From Blastomyces gilchristii SLH14081 (lineage: Eukaryota; Ascomycota; Eurotiomycetes; Onygenales; Ajellomycetaceae): DNA of 64,000 nucleotides. Under the pieces are notes generated by a model that did not search any database, was not told the origin of the DNA, and saw only the letters and a list, made by a program, of their open reading frames with translations. The stretch is taken from contig NW_003101660.1 in NCBI RefSeq assembly GCF_000003855.2, forward strand, positions 564,774 through 628,773. The letters run 5' to 3'. A program made the position numbers and the translations under genes. Below, one piece after another: positions 48,487 to 59,374 of the stretch. Positions within the stretch are counted from its first letter, which is position 1. Every line of letters starts with the position of its first letter.

Positions 48487-49385
48487 TGCTGCGGAAATTG
48501 TGGCGTCTGATAGAATGCCTCGCGAGCAAGAGCAGGACGAAGAAGAAGATGAAGGGAAAAAAAAAAAAGGGAGGGGGGGGGAGGGAGAAGAGAAATAACC
48601 GAAGAAGGGTTTAGAAAAAGCGCACAAGTGCGTTAGCGCCCGAACGAAGCCTACAGGCTGTTTTCCAAGCGGGGATGATAACGATTCGCAAAGATTCGCC
48701 GTTTCCCACGTATCGATATCGATAAGAAAGTGAAAACGCAGAGCCAGGCAGCTGCCAGAATGCCAAGATCTGGGGAGAAATAAAACGGAGGCGGGGGTTG
48801 GACCAAAGCAGCTCTGGTAGGTGAAAGAAAGGGTCTCTTTTTGTTCTTCAGGCGAGAGGCATCAAGGCATCAGAAATCCACTTCCAAGGTAGTAAGTAAG
48901 TAGAAGTTAGCAAGAAAAGGATCGTAATCGACGAGCTGGAGGTCAAGAGGAAGAAATAAATGATTAAAATTCAAAAATAAACCCTTAGATGGGACGTCGT
49001 CATTGGGGGAGGGAGACAAGAGCAGTATCGGATGAAGCACGCGCAGGGAATGCGACACAGCGATAGGCTTCGATGCTGTACAGCGTTGGGTCAGAAGGAG
49101 CTTACCTCTTGTGCCAATGGCTGGATAAGAACGACGGACGGCTGTTACACACTGACAGGCAGAGAGGCGTGGGAGGGGCGCAAGAGGAGATAAGGTAGAA
49201 CTAAAAGTGTCCGGTGCACTTTGTCCGAGGTAGCACACAGGACCAGCTCTGAGAGGATGCAAATTATCACGGACAGCAGAGAAAGGCGAGAAAGGACATC
49301 TGCATAGAGATAGAGGGTGGGCTGAGTGATAGACCGGAGTCCCTTGAACTTCTCTGTAGCCGACAAGCACAGAATCGACTCGACG

Positions 49386-49690
49386 ACGGGGAACAGAGCA
49401 GAACAGAGCAGAACAGAACAGAACAGAACAGAACAGACGAGAGCAGGCGAGAGCAGACGTTGAGGTTGAGGTTGAGTGAGGTTGAGGAGGCGAGGACAAA
49501 CGGGCGGACGAGCGACGAACGAACGAACGAACGACGGCGGCGGCGGCGGCGGCGGCGGTGGAGAGACGGACAGAGACAGCGCCAGCACGTGAGGGAAAGG
49601 GAACCGGCGGGAAGATCCAGACACGACAGACAGGACAGGACAAGACAGGACAAGACAGGATAAGACAGGATAAGATGAGATAAGGAATGG
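49386..49690. repeat. Cluster of simple repeats upstream of Ras
   Basis: AGAAC/AGAGC pentamers (49395-49440), GGTTGA units (49459-49486), GAAC units (49517-49533), a CGG run (49535-49560) and AGGACA/AGGATA units (49628-49683) follow each other within 300 bases. They produce long Cys/Ser/Leu-rich shadow frames on the minus strand that are not genes. Confidence 0.8.
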
Positions 49691-50934
49691 TTAAATCAAT
49701 AAATAATAATGCCTGGAAAATCGCTGACTATGCCGGAAGAAGAGAAAATAAGAGAAAATGATAGGTTGGTGGGCGCGGGATAATTATTCTAAATTCTATT
49801 TACTGGTTGGGTGTGGGAATAACAAGAATAGTAATAATAATAATTATTATTGTTATTATTGTTATTGTAACAATAATAACTAATGATTTAATTATAAATA
49901 ACTCCGTCAATATTACTGCGCATTATCATTAACTAATATTACCACTTACCAATTTTATTCCCCCCTTCCCCCCCCGGCGCCCGCGGGCAAAAAGGCAGCC
50001 AACAGCCCGAGACACGCCAAGCGTACAGGGAAGCTTCGGTTAAGAGCGTCCTCCCTCCCCTCCTCCCGTGGTAGACTGGTAGTTAAAAGAAGGCCCAAAG
50101 AAGGCTCCCATCAGCCCCCAAGAACCCCCAAGGACCAGCGCCACTCTCCCAAGATTCAGGAAGCGGGGAATTAAATAAATTAAAAAAAAAGCATTTGGGC
50201 TCCTCCTACTGCTAACTTGTTGATAAATAAATAATTTTTTTTTTGTACTATCACTCCAATAATGCTCCATCCTATCCAGCAATCCGTTCAATTATCATTG
50301 CTAGGTGAAAAACACAGACTGAAGGACCAAAAACAAACAGCAGCGTTGGGTGGGAGAGGAGAGGGGAAACTCATCCATATTAACAACCCTCCAGTAACAA
50401 TGATTTGTTCATTATTACTTCTGAATTCTGGACTATCCTAGTGCAGTGAGTGCAGTGTGTCCTTGTCCCCAAGTTGAAGAAGCCTCTTGTTATTCTTCGT
50501 TAGTTACTCGTCTCGAGGTCCCTTCTTCCACTCCACAACGAATCAGAAGAAATGCGCAGCGTAAATGCTACTACTCGCTACGACTAAGGAGCGACGAATA
50601 ATAATAGCCCAGACGGCCCTCTTCAATAAATTTTCGTCCTCTTCTCCACCCTAAGAGCTCCTTAGTCCTTTAGCCCAAGGAACCATGCGGGCACAGGGTC
50701 TTCAGTCTACTAGAGAACAACACGGTCTGGTCTGTACGGAGTACTGCGTACAAGCCTAACGAAATGAATAACAAGCCAAAACCACGATGAAGAAAACGAT
50801 TTACACTCTCACCGTCGTCCTGCTGGCTGCTTGACAAGCTGCAACAACCGGTTTCGTGGATGTTCATGTATATCGATCTGTATGTATGTGAGCTTCCCCC
50901 TTCTTGGTTTTGTTCTCCGAGTACCGGGCCAAAC

Positions 50935-50943
50935 TATATATAA
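50935..50943 (+). promoter_or_regulatory. TATA-like box before a small open frame
   Basis: TATATATAA located 79 bases upstream of an ATG that opens a 119-codon frame. It is the only strong TATA-like site in this gene-poor stretch that is followed by a frame of that size. Confidence 0.35.
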
Positions 50944-51021
50944 ACTCCCCACGGCAAACCCGCGCAGAAACAGAGTGTGGGAGAGGAAATTTTGGAGTTT
51001 AACCATCTATTATTTTAGCTC

Positions 51022-51381
51022 ATGCTGAGACAGTATCCGCACTTCTTGGCTCTGCTCTACTCTTTCTTTCGCTCGTGCCCGGCTTCGGGTGGAGATACGC
51101 AACCAAGATCGCAGAGAGCAGTAAGCTTGGAAAGCTTCGAGGAGAGCGAATTTACGCAGTACACCCATTTTATTGGCGCGCTTTTGCTGCGAGGCCATGA
51201 CCGCCGTCAGGTTACAGAGTATTTTGGCTACGATCCACTCCTGGCTGGTCAAAATGTGCGGAATATCCTGCATCATATGCAAGTCTGGCTTGTTGGCTTG
51301 CTGGCTTGCTGGCCAATAATGGCGTTATCTACACTTTACTTGGCTCGCGAGTTCTTGTCAAGCAACAGGACAGCAGGATAA
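51022..51381 (+). CDS. Possible hypothetical protein, 119 residues
   Basis: An ATG-started frame 79 bases after a TATA box. The middle (SEFTQYTHFIGALLLRGHDRRQ...) looks protein-like with balanced charge; a hydrophobic stretch near residues 88-103 (WLVGLLACWPIMALSTLY) could span a membrane. No family is recognised, no intron is needed and no neighbour gives a clue. It could equally be chance. Confidence 0.25.
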   Translation: MLRQYPHFLALLYSFFRSCPASGGDTQPRSQRAVSLESFEESEFTQYTHFIGALLLRGHDRRQVTEYFGYDPLLAGQNVRNILHHMQVWLVGLLACWPIMALSTLYLAREFLSSNRTAG

Positions 51382-52689
51382 CTAGAGAGGTTTTTAACTT
51401 TTTTTCGTCCCCTATTATTACGTTATTGTGTGTGATGCATTTGAAGAGGTATTTTGACTTTTGACTTCACCCTATGAACATACATCAATAACGCTCCATC
51501 GTCGACATTTATCACATTATATAATAGTATCCGACCAGGATTCCTTCCGATGCATCGCTCTCGTCTCGTGGCGGGCGCGGGACCTCCATCCCCCTCCTCC
51601 ACTCCTCCCTCCACTCCTCTCCCCACGCATCCGCCGTCCAGTGGGCCGCTGCGCTGTTCTTCCGAGTCGAGACCTCACAGGACTCCAGGAGTGGGTGCCT
51701 TTATGCCGGAAGAGGCAAAACGTGGAGATGGAAAATGAGTTTGTCAAACTTGACACTGTTGACAGCCCGACCCCGAGCGGCGCTGGCTCTGGCGCTCGGA
51801 TACTTTGCCAAATGATAATTGCTCGAGCTATTTTTTCCCCTTTTTTCTTCTTTTTTTTTTGGGTGGTTTTTTGTGGTTTCTATCTCCCGGTAGTTAACTA
51901 ACAATGATGATATAATAAATGATATCGAGCTTGCAAGCCCGTCCCGTTCAACATACCTCGTAGAAACGCCGGTATATATTCTTCTACATGACTGTATTTA
52001 TCATTATCTTGCTGTAGATAAAGAAGCAACACTCCTCCTCCTCCTCGTCCTCCTCGTCCTCCTCGTCGTTGATGGTATCAATACTGCGCACATTCATGTC
52101 ACAAATCACCATCACACTGGACCATGTTTTTTATTGTTGGAACGAGCCGTCCAATCATCGTCCATAATACACATCACACAAGGCCTCTGGCACGATATGT
52201 GACACTCCCCGTTTCAGACACTACAAACTCTGATAATAGATTCCTTGAAATAGTTCATCAAGACGGTAGCTGAAGCATGGATCCAGAAGAAAGAAAGAGA
52301 TAAAAGAAAGAAAAAAGGGGACATCATATCATGCCGTTTCATTTCATCTGCCAGCCAGGTCGATAATAATAGAGTAATTAATGAGGATTGCTCAAAAGGT
52401 ACTTACTTCCCTTCATTCTTCATTCTTTCTGGAGTCAAGGATACATTCCTCTGCCCCCCGTAACTACAGGAGAGGAGAAACTTCTTCTCAACTTACTCTA
52501 ATAGGATCATATTCTTTTTCCCTTTCGTCCCCTCCCGGCCCGTACACGTATCGTATGCGTTGTATTGATATCAGGCTTCCTGGCAATTTTACATACTACT
52601 AGTAGTACTAGAAACCCCCCGCCGACTTGATGAAACATCAAGAAAAACAGGGCCGATGGGAAGTTCCTTTGGGATTGGTTGTTTCTTGA

Positions 52690-52730
52690 AAGAAGAAGAA
52701 GAAGAAGAAGAAGAAGAAGAAGAAGAAGAA
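52690..52730. repeat. AAG trinucleotide repeat
   Basis: About 13.7 AAG units in non-coding DNA. Confidence 0.9.
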
Positions 52731-53600
52731 TTGCGCTCGCCCGCTGGTTGATAGGTTCCATCTGTATCCTCGTTACAGGCTTATCCCGTCTTAGGTAATA
52801 ACCCCTCAAAATTGGCGCGGCTACTATGACGAATATAGGGAATGGAGAGTTTACAAGACCAACCCAATTAATCGATTTGCAGATATCAGAATCGAGAGCT
52901 AAATATCAGAACTGGGGGTAAAAAACCGAACCAGCGCAAGGTTGCATCGCCCCTTGTCTGGAACCGCACGGCTGGCGAGCAACATTTGCATTTGCAGAGA
53001 GGGAAATCAGTCACATCAGTCACAAGCATCTCAGTTGGCTCACCAGCAGCTGCATAATGCAACCTTGGGGGGGAGTGCGCTCTTCCCGGAAAAAAAAAAA
53101 AAAAAAAATTCAATCCAAAATGGAAAAGGCCTGATACCATACCCCCCGGGGCATTCGGGATGTGAATGGAAATATATATAATCCGCCAATCAGTTGTTTC
53201 AAAAAGAGAATGGGATGGATTGCTTCATACAGGAAGAATTCGAGTTTCGCTTGTATGATGATGCGTACAACTTTCCACGAACGGCCCGTTCTCTTTCAAG
53301 GATAGTTACTCCGTACACATTTCTTACAGGGAATGAGAATTTTCGTTTCCCGATTGTGGCTCCCCGGAGGGAGACGCTCTGATGGCAAACCCGCAATAAG
53401 CACAAAGCTTATCCATTGAAACCAGCATGAAAAAGATAATAATACTATTTCGCTCTCCGAGTCGCTGCTCATCAGCCCTCGTCAAAACCGGGGACCGTAC
53501 GCGGCGCTGCGTATATGCCCGTTCCGTTATCCCGTTAGCCTAGTGATTGTGGCTTACGGGGGTGAAGATATCTGGACTGTTTTGCAATCACATTCGACAG

Positions 53601-53632
53601 ATTCATTCATTCATTCATTCATTCATTCATTC
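53601..53632. repeat. ATTC tetranucleotide repeat, eight copies
   Basis: Eight perfect ATTC units in non-coding DNA, about 40 bases before a CTGTACT repeat and a TACTCCGTA 9-mer. Confidence 0.9.
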
Positions 53633-55246
53633 TTATTTTACCCGCCCTGTACTCTGTACTCTGTACAGAGTACTCCGTAGGTGAAAGCAAATGCGCAAAG
53701 TTTCGCCCAGGCAAACGAAAGCAAATTGCCATATCCATGGATAGAAGTAGCACCACGACATGAGTGGTTAAGCGTAATCCGTGTCTACTTGTCTACTTGT
53801 CTGCTTGTCTGCTTTCCTTTGCGGGTTGGGTTGGGCTCCCCTACACTACTAACTACCCGGATACAATAATAATACATGTAACCGTCGTCGAAACTGGCAC
53901 GAACACACCTCGAGGCTAGCGGGAGAGAAGGCCACTAGCGAACGGTAACTAGTTAGTTACATAAATGCAGAGCAAAAGAGTAAGCAAAATTTTCCGAACC
54001 ATCTCAACCATAACTAAGTTACCCCTTTCACCACGACACATTATTAGGCGCAGGCGCAGGGAAAAATCCAGTCACTCACTCACCTATTTCCAACAACCGC
54101 CGCCCCTTTCATGCAAGTGAGCATGCAAGCATCATCACTACGGACTTACTCTGTTGCCTTGTAGATTAAAACAACCCCCCCCCCCCCCCCCGCCCCTCTT
54201 TATTTATTTTTTATTTTTTTTCTTTCCCCAAAAACCCTGTCCATTTTCGCTTTCTGAATAGGGAAAGCTATACGACTCCCTGCTAATTCGAATGGCACCC
54301 TCACAGGCTCACATCCAAGCAGGCCATGGGGATGCGCGGCTAGCTGAAGATCCCCCCCTGGCCGACAATAGATTAATTAGGCGGCGGCCCTTTTTCTCCC
54401 AGGGCAAACACAGAGAAAGAGAAAGGGAAGGGGTGGGGGTGTTGGGGGGGGGGGTTGTCTGGCAGTCGCCGTTCCTATCAAATAATAGCTGGATTATCCC
54501 TTCGTCTGCTCTCACCTTGTTCGTTAGGGCCTTGCATCATCAACCTTAGAAACTGCCGTGGGCGGCCGAAACGGTCAACGGTCCGGGGATGGGTATGGTA
54601 TCTCGTTGCTCCACCTCTTCCTCTTCCTCTCCCTCTCCCTCTCCCTCTTCCTCTTCCTCCCCCTTGCGCGAAATTACCCACTTTTCCACCGGGGCAATGG
54701 GGCTTTCCGCCGCTCTTCCACGCGGCTATGCTATGGAGCTTCTTTTGCAGCATAAGCCGCTTGTAGCTTCGAACAGAACATCTCATTTTAACCCCATGCT
54801 TCGTGGAGGGTGCCTTAAATTGCAGCGTAGTTAGGAAGCGGGTCGATTTTTCTTCTTCGGAGTCAGTTCGCGGCATTCGCCATGTGGCTTTATTTATTTA
54901 TTTATTTTAGTTCTTCCTGAACCCCCGACTGATTGTCTTCAATGGGATCTACGCTGTATGTACGGAGTATATTGGCACAAGCACAACAGGTAACAGGACA
55001 AAACTCCGCTGAAATGTCTGAGTATTTCCCAGGGGTTGTTTGGGTTGGCTGTACAGAGTATTCAAGGCTCATAATGGAGGAGGAATCTTCTGGGAAAGGA
55101 AATCATGATTAACCTATAACTATGCTCTACATATATAGCTGTGAAATCCAAACACCACCAACACCACCACCACACATGCATATTCATGAACGAGAGTTGA
55201 ATTAAGATGTTATGTCTCAGATTGGAAACCTGATCGCCTTGACCTA

Positions 55247-56426
55247 TCATAATGATGATTTCAATGGCAAAATATCGGGGGATGGACCAGCAGGAACGAC
55301 TTTGTCCGGGTTGCCCATTTTAACTTGCAGGGCGGAAAGATATGCTATTTTGTACTGGTTAATTTTGTCAGTTAGCATTCCCGATTCAATTTCGAAATGG
55401 AAATGGATGACCCTTCCAAGACGAAACAAAAATTGTTGGGAAAAATGAAAGAAGCAAAAAGGCTGACGGTCAACTCACCACCTCAAACTGCGTCGTTTTC
55501 CTAAAAGCTCCACCGTTCGTCTTCTCCGATTCATCCCAATACAAAGTCCTCAACCACCGATCAATCCGCGGATAGTCATGCCGGATCATTTTCAAATTAC
55601 ACTTGAAAATCCCATGATACGCCACATCGAAGCGGATAATGGTCGTATACAGCCTGATGTCCGCCTCGGTGATATGTTCGCCGAATAAGTACGGCTGATG
55701 GCCCGGCTGGCCCAGATGCTCTTCAATGCGGTCGAGCGACGCAAAGAGCGGATAGATACTCTGATCATACGCCTCCTGCGTCGTCGCAAAGCCGCATTTA
55801 TACACCCCGTTATTCACCGTCTCGTACACCCATTCGTTCATCTCGTCAATCTGTCCCCGGAGGTTTTCGGGATATAGCCCGCCGCCAGGCCTATTAACCT
55901 CGCGCCGCGCCTCGTCCTCGCCAACCAGCAACTCGTCAAACTCCTCGTACAGAAACCGAATAATCTCGCCGCTCTCGTTGCTCACGATCGTCTCCTTCTT
56001 CTTATCCCACAGCATCGGAACCGTGAAACGGCCCTCATACCGCGGGTCGGCTTTGAAGTATAACTCCTTCAGATGCTTGAAGCCGTACAGCGGATCTGCG
56101 TCTGCGCTGCCGTATTCGCCGGAGAAGTACCAGCCGTCCGCAGTGAAGCGTGGGTCCAGGACGACGAGCTGGATTATAGATTCTAGCCCCTTCAGCGAGC
56201 GCACGATGTTGACGCGGTGCGCCCAGGGACAGCCGGTGTTTATGTAGAGGACATATCGGTCCCGTTCGGCGGGGAATGGGGCGGTTGGGGAGCGCGAGAT
56301 GCTGGAGCGGAAGGCGGAGGATGGTCGTTGGAATTGGCCTTCCGGGTTGGCTTTTTGGTTGGTAAGTGCGTTCTGCCGGGTGGTGGTGGGGTGGTCAGTA
56401 TATGCGGTCATTTTAAGTGCATACAT
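55247..56426 (-). CDS. Xi-class glutathione transferase / glutathionyl-hydroquinone reductase (Ecm4-like)
   Basis: Predicted enzyme that reduces glutathionyl-hydroquinones and related mixed thioethers using GSH; relatives are yeast Ecm4/Gto2. Proposed exons (minus strand) 56426-55479 and 55354-55247, 351 residues. The catalytic Cys66 lies in INTGCPWAHRV. TVPMLWDKK and SNESGEIIRFL give the GSH-binding cis-Pro and Glu-Ser; the helical domain has the typical NNGVYKCGFATTQEAYD and FGEHITEADIRLYTTIIRFD. Exon 2 is supported by a textbook branch site (TGCTAAC, 55369-55375) 15 bases before the CAG acceptor; it adds YKIAYLSALQVKMGNPDKVV and an end GPSPDILP like the family's GPxPxILP. Without it the protein would end just after QFEV. 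An alternative start is Met6 (56411). Localisation is probably cytosolic. Confidence 0.9.
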
Positions 56427-59374
56427 ACGTGCCCTACTGTCTCTGAATTTATATCATAGGGGGGTTAGTTACCTTGTCTGCCATTCTTGGTGCTAGATAT
56501 TGATTGGTATGGAAAGTAAACGGTATTGGAGGGGACAATCAGGGCAAGAAATGATAGAATTATTTCATTCTTACCAAGTAAACATATGCCGCGAGAGAGA
56601 ATATCCTTAGGAACCTACGGAACGGATTTACCCCCCACACCAGAGCCCCCGAGAGACGCCGAGCAGAAAATAGCGGGGCGGAGCGGATAGCCGAGCGAGG
56701 GGCAGGCCGTGATGAGGTCATCGTCGTCCCCTTTTAAACCTACTTGAGGATTTGCTTCCCGTTTTGGTGCTCAAGAGATGCCAAAAGAGAAGGAAAAGGG
56801 TCGGTCTGGAGCGCAGATCTCAGCAGTGATTCCAAATAAAATACTAGTTCAATTATGTGATTAGACAACATCAATCAATAATAATGGCGGGCGTGTGTAC
56901 TTAGGTCTTCGTCTGTCTACATTATTGATAAATATCCGCGTTCGCACTGGCCTTGATGAAGCCTTTGTTCTTCACCTTCACGATATTTCCATATTTGTGA
57001 TTTTTTTCCCGCTTCCCTCCGCTCCCGCCATAAGCATCCGTATGTCGTAAGACATCTATCTGACGGGCGGGAGTGCGAGCGGGAGGGTGAGAGGGGGTGG
57101 GGTGGGGCAGGGGGTTCAGTGTTTTATATTCCTCGGTTTCACGTTGTTTGCAATCAGTGTCCGCCCCCCGTTGTGGTCTTCCCTGTGGAGATGGCACTGG
57201 CGAGGCTACATTGTAGAGGGGGAGAGAATTGAAACCTTACTCAGGCGTGAGGACCAATTTGTTAAGCAATTGTTTCTGTGGCCTGTCGCTGGCGCTTGGT
57301 CTAGGTCATGAGCATTGAGCATTACATCTTCCTATCTTTAAACACTGACACGGGTGATTGACCCAGCTAACTCCCTATTCGATCAATTCTATCCTCAATT
57401 CTTATGCAAAGCCTATCAATTTCCTACTGTTGGATACAACGGGATTAAGCATCTAACAGTTCTCGACAATCCCCCCCCCCGCCCGGAGCCAGCCAGGGTA
57501 GAAACAACATCATCTAATAGAAAGAACATCATCATCCTGGGAGAGCTCCCCCATTGTGATATTTGGAATGGTCTGTATTGCCAATTTGCTTGCTTTGCTT
57601 GGTGTAAACTGGGCTGCTGCTATGATGGTTGCAGCTGCATCACTGTTGGCGCATTGAGAGGGAAGAGGGGTGATGTGGTGATGTGGTAATGTGTATTTTC
57701 CTACCGTCACTTAATTCATAGCCTCCTTTTTTCTTTACTTCCCTTTCGTTACCAGATCCCGTAGGACAAAGGTGGGGGGGTATATGAGAGGTAAATAAGT
57801 ATATAGATAAATAGAGACCAAAAAAATATATCTTGAAAGTGCAATCATTACGTACTTCGTTTTCAGAATTGGTACTATTTTGCCAGACAAATGGCAGAAC
57901 TGTGTCTGCCCTCTATACCGAGAAACCAATATGTGGCATCGTGGAGGTAGATATCTATTCGGTCCAAGGGCTTTCAAATGTGATGCTCCGACTTGCAAGG
58001 GCGTAAAAACAGTCCCTTATTTCTTTTTACTTGACATCGTTGAGTACCAAGGACCCATCCATACATGACAGAAAGAAGTGGCACGAGAGGTATGGACATA
58101 GATATACTCATTAGCGAGGACATGGTGCAGGATATTTTTCCTGATCTGTTTGTCTAGAAGAGGTTGTCTGCTTCTGTGGAAAGAAGCACATTAAATATTC
58201 ATGTGAAGAAACGGAGAACACCAAAGCAAGGTGTGTAAATCAGACCCTTAGTGTCCATGACTATACTTGAATTATTGACCATGAGATAATGCAGATATCT
58301 CTAGTTATTCTCCGCTCAGATGAGGAAGAAAACCCATTGCGCCATTGGCAGAAGGGACGAAATAGAGTAGTAGGCATATGCGAAAGACAACACATAAGCC
58401 AAAGAAAATGCATAGCCATATGGTATCCAGATTACAGGAGTCCTGAGGGCTGTTGTCCATGTGATGTTTGGAAACCGTTTGTAATTCAGTTCCCTTGTTG
58501 AATTTGCATGTCAATTGCTCTCCAGGTCTTGATAGAAGCTGTTGCATGGTGCGGAAATGTGATGTTTTACCTGTAGCTTAGCAGGATATATATCTCAGCT
58601 CTCCTTTTGAGGACGTCAAGACCAAAATAAATTTCTAATCCTCAGACACCTAACTCCAGTTCCATTATAAATAAGAATGTTTCCTCTTTCTTTCTTTCTT
58701 TCTTTCCTTCCTTTCTTCACCAATTGGTTGCAGTAGAAATCGCTGCGCTTCACATGTAGGAAGTTAGGCTCCAAGGGAAGAAGAAGTAGCGGTGAGGAGA
58801 GAGGAAGTCAAATAAAAAGGGGGCAAGCGGAGAAAATGCGAATCCCAACAAGATTGGATAGCTTTTATTTATTTAAACCCTGGATGTGCAAGGAAAATGC
58901 AGACCTATATAAGAGTTAAACCGCGAAGTTTTGTTGAAGCGAGGATGGATGCCAGGGGTGGGGTGAGGTGGTGAACATTTTCTGGGTAGGCAAAAGGGTC
59001 TTCGCCTGTACATGTACGGAGTACAGTACGTAGTATATATTCCGATTGACTTTCGGGAGCTAGATTAGAGAGCCAGAGAAATGAATGGACCCTTTCGAGT
59101 GACAGAAGCTTGTTTGTAAGAGAGAAAAGAAAAGGAGGCGAGAATTGTCCATAACGAACATACCGACAGGAAAACAATATTGAACATAAAACAACAAGGA
59201 TGAGAAATCACCAAAATATCCAACAGAGTGAACATGTACTGCGCCGCATACATGGAAGGTAATAAATATAGACGGGAGATGAAACCGTGATAGAAAGTCG
59301 TTGCATGAATAACGAGAGCAAAAATGGGGCGAGTCCGGGACTCAGGTGTATATATAAAATATCTTAATGCACAC
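56427..59374. other. Intergenic before the transposon block
   Basis: The left end is the GST promoter. The rest has G/C-rich patches (57065-57110), a run of C at 57472-57481, a CTTT repeat at 58688-58705, and at 59007-59030 a compound of the two dispersed motifs (TGTACATGTAC overlapping TACGGAGTA). Open frames up to about 110 codons have no recognisable product. Composition changes sharply at about 59.38 kb. Confidence 0.55.

Larger units (their letters stand above)
48487..55246. other. Long intergenic region, about 6.8 kb
   Basis: Its first 1.2 kb lies upstream of the Ras gene and includes strings of short repeats (49386-49690); a GTAAGC donor-like site on the minus strand near 49105 could start a leader intron. 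The remainder holds AT-rich DNA (49800-49940), a TATA-led small open frame (50935-51381), an AAG repeat (52690-52730), an ATTC repeat (53601-53632), a C run (54175-54191), and TACTCCGTA-type 9-mers at 50735, 53307, 53671 and 54961. Other open frames are low complexity or unsupported. Confidence 0.5.

Noticed and set aside
49145..49653. Cys/Ser/Leu-rich minus-strand frames up to 257 codons upstream of Ras
   Set aside because: They are translations of simple repeats (AGAAC, GAAC, CGG units) and resemble no protein.
52940..53065. Inverted CAAGGTTGCAT / ATGCAACCTTG around 125 bases
   Set aside because: Eleven-base arms with unrelated flanks; chance or a decayed element cannot be separated.
53601..53632. 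ATTC array considered as a CRISPR-like or minisatellite array
   Set aside because: Perfect tetranucleotide microsatellite without spacers; a CRISPR array would not be expected in a eukaryotic genome.
57354..57689. Cys-containing 111-codon frame on the + strand
   Set aside because: It has no ATG at its start (GTG), crosses a C homopolymer and has no signal peptide or known motif.
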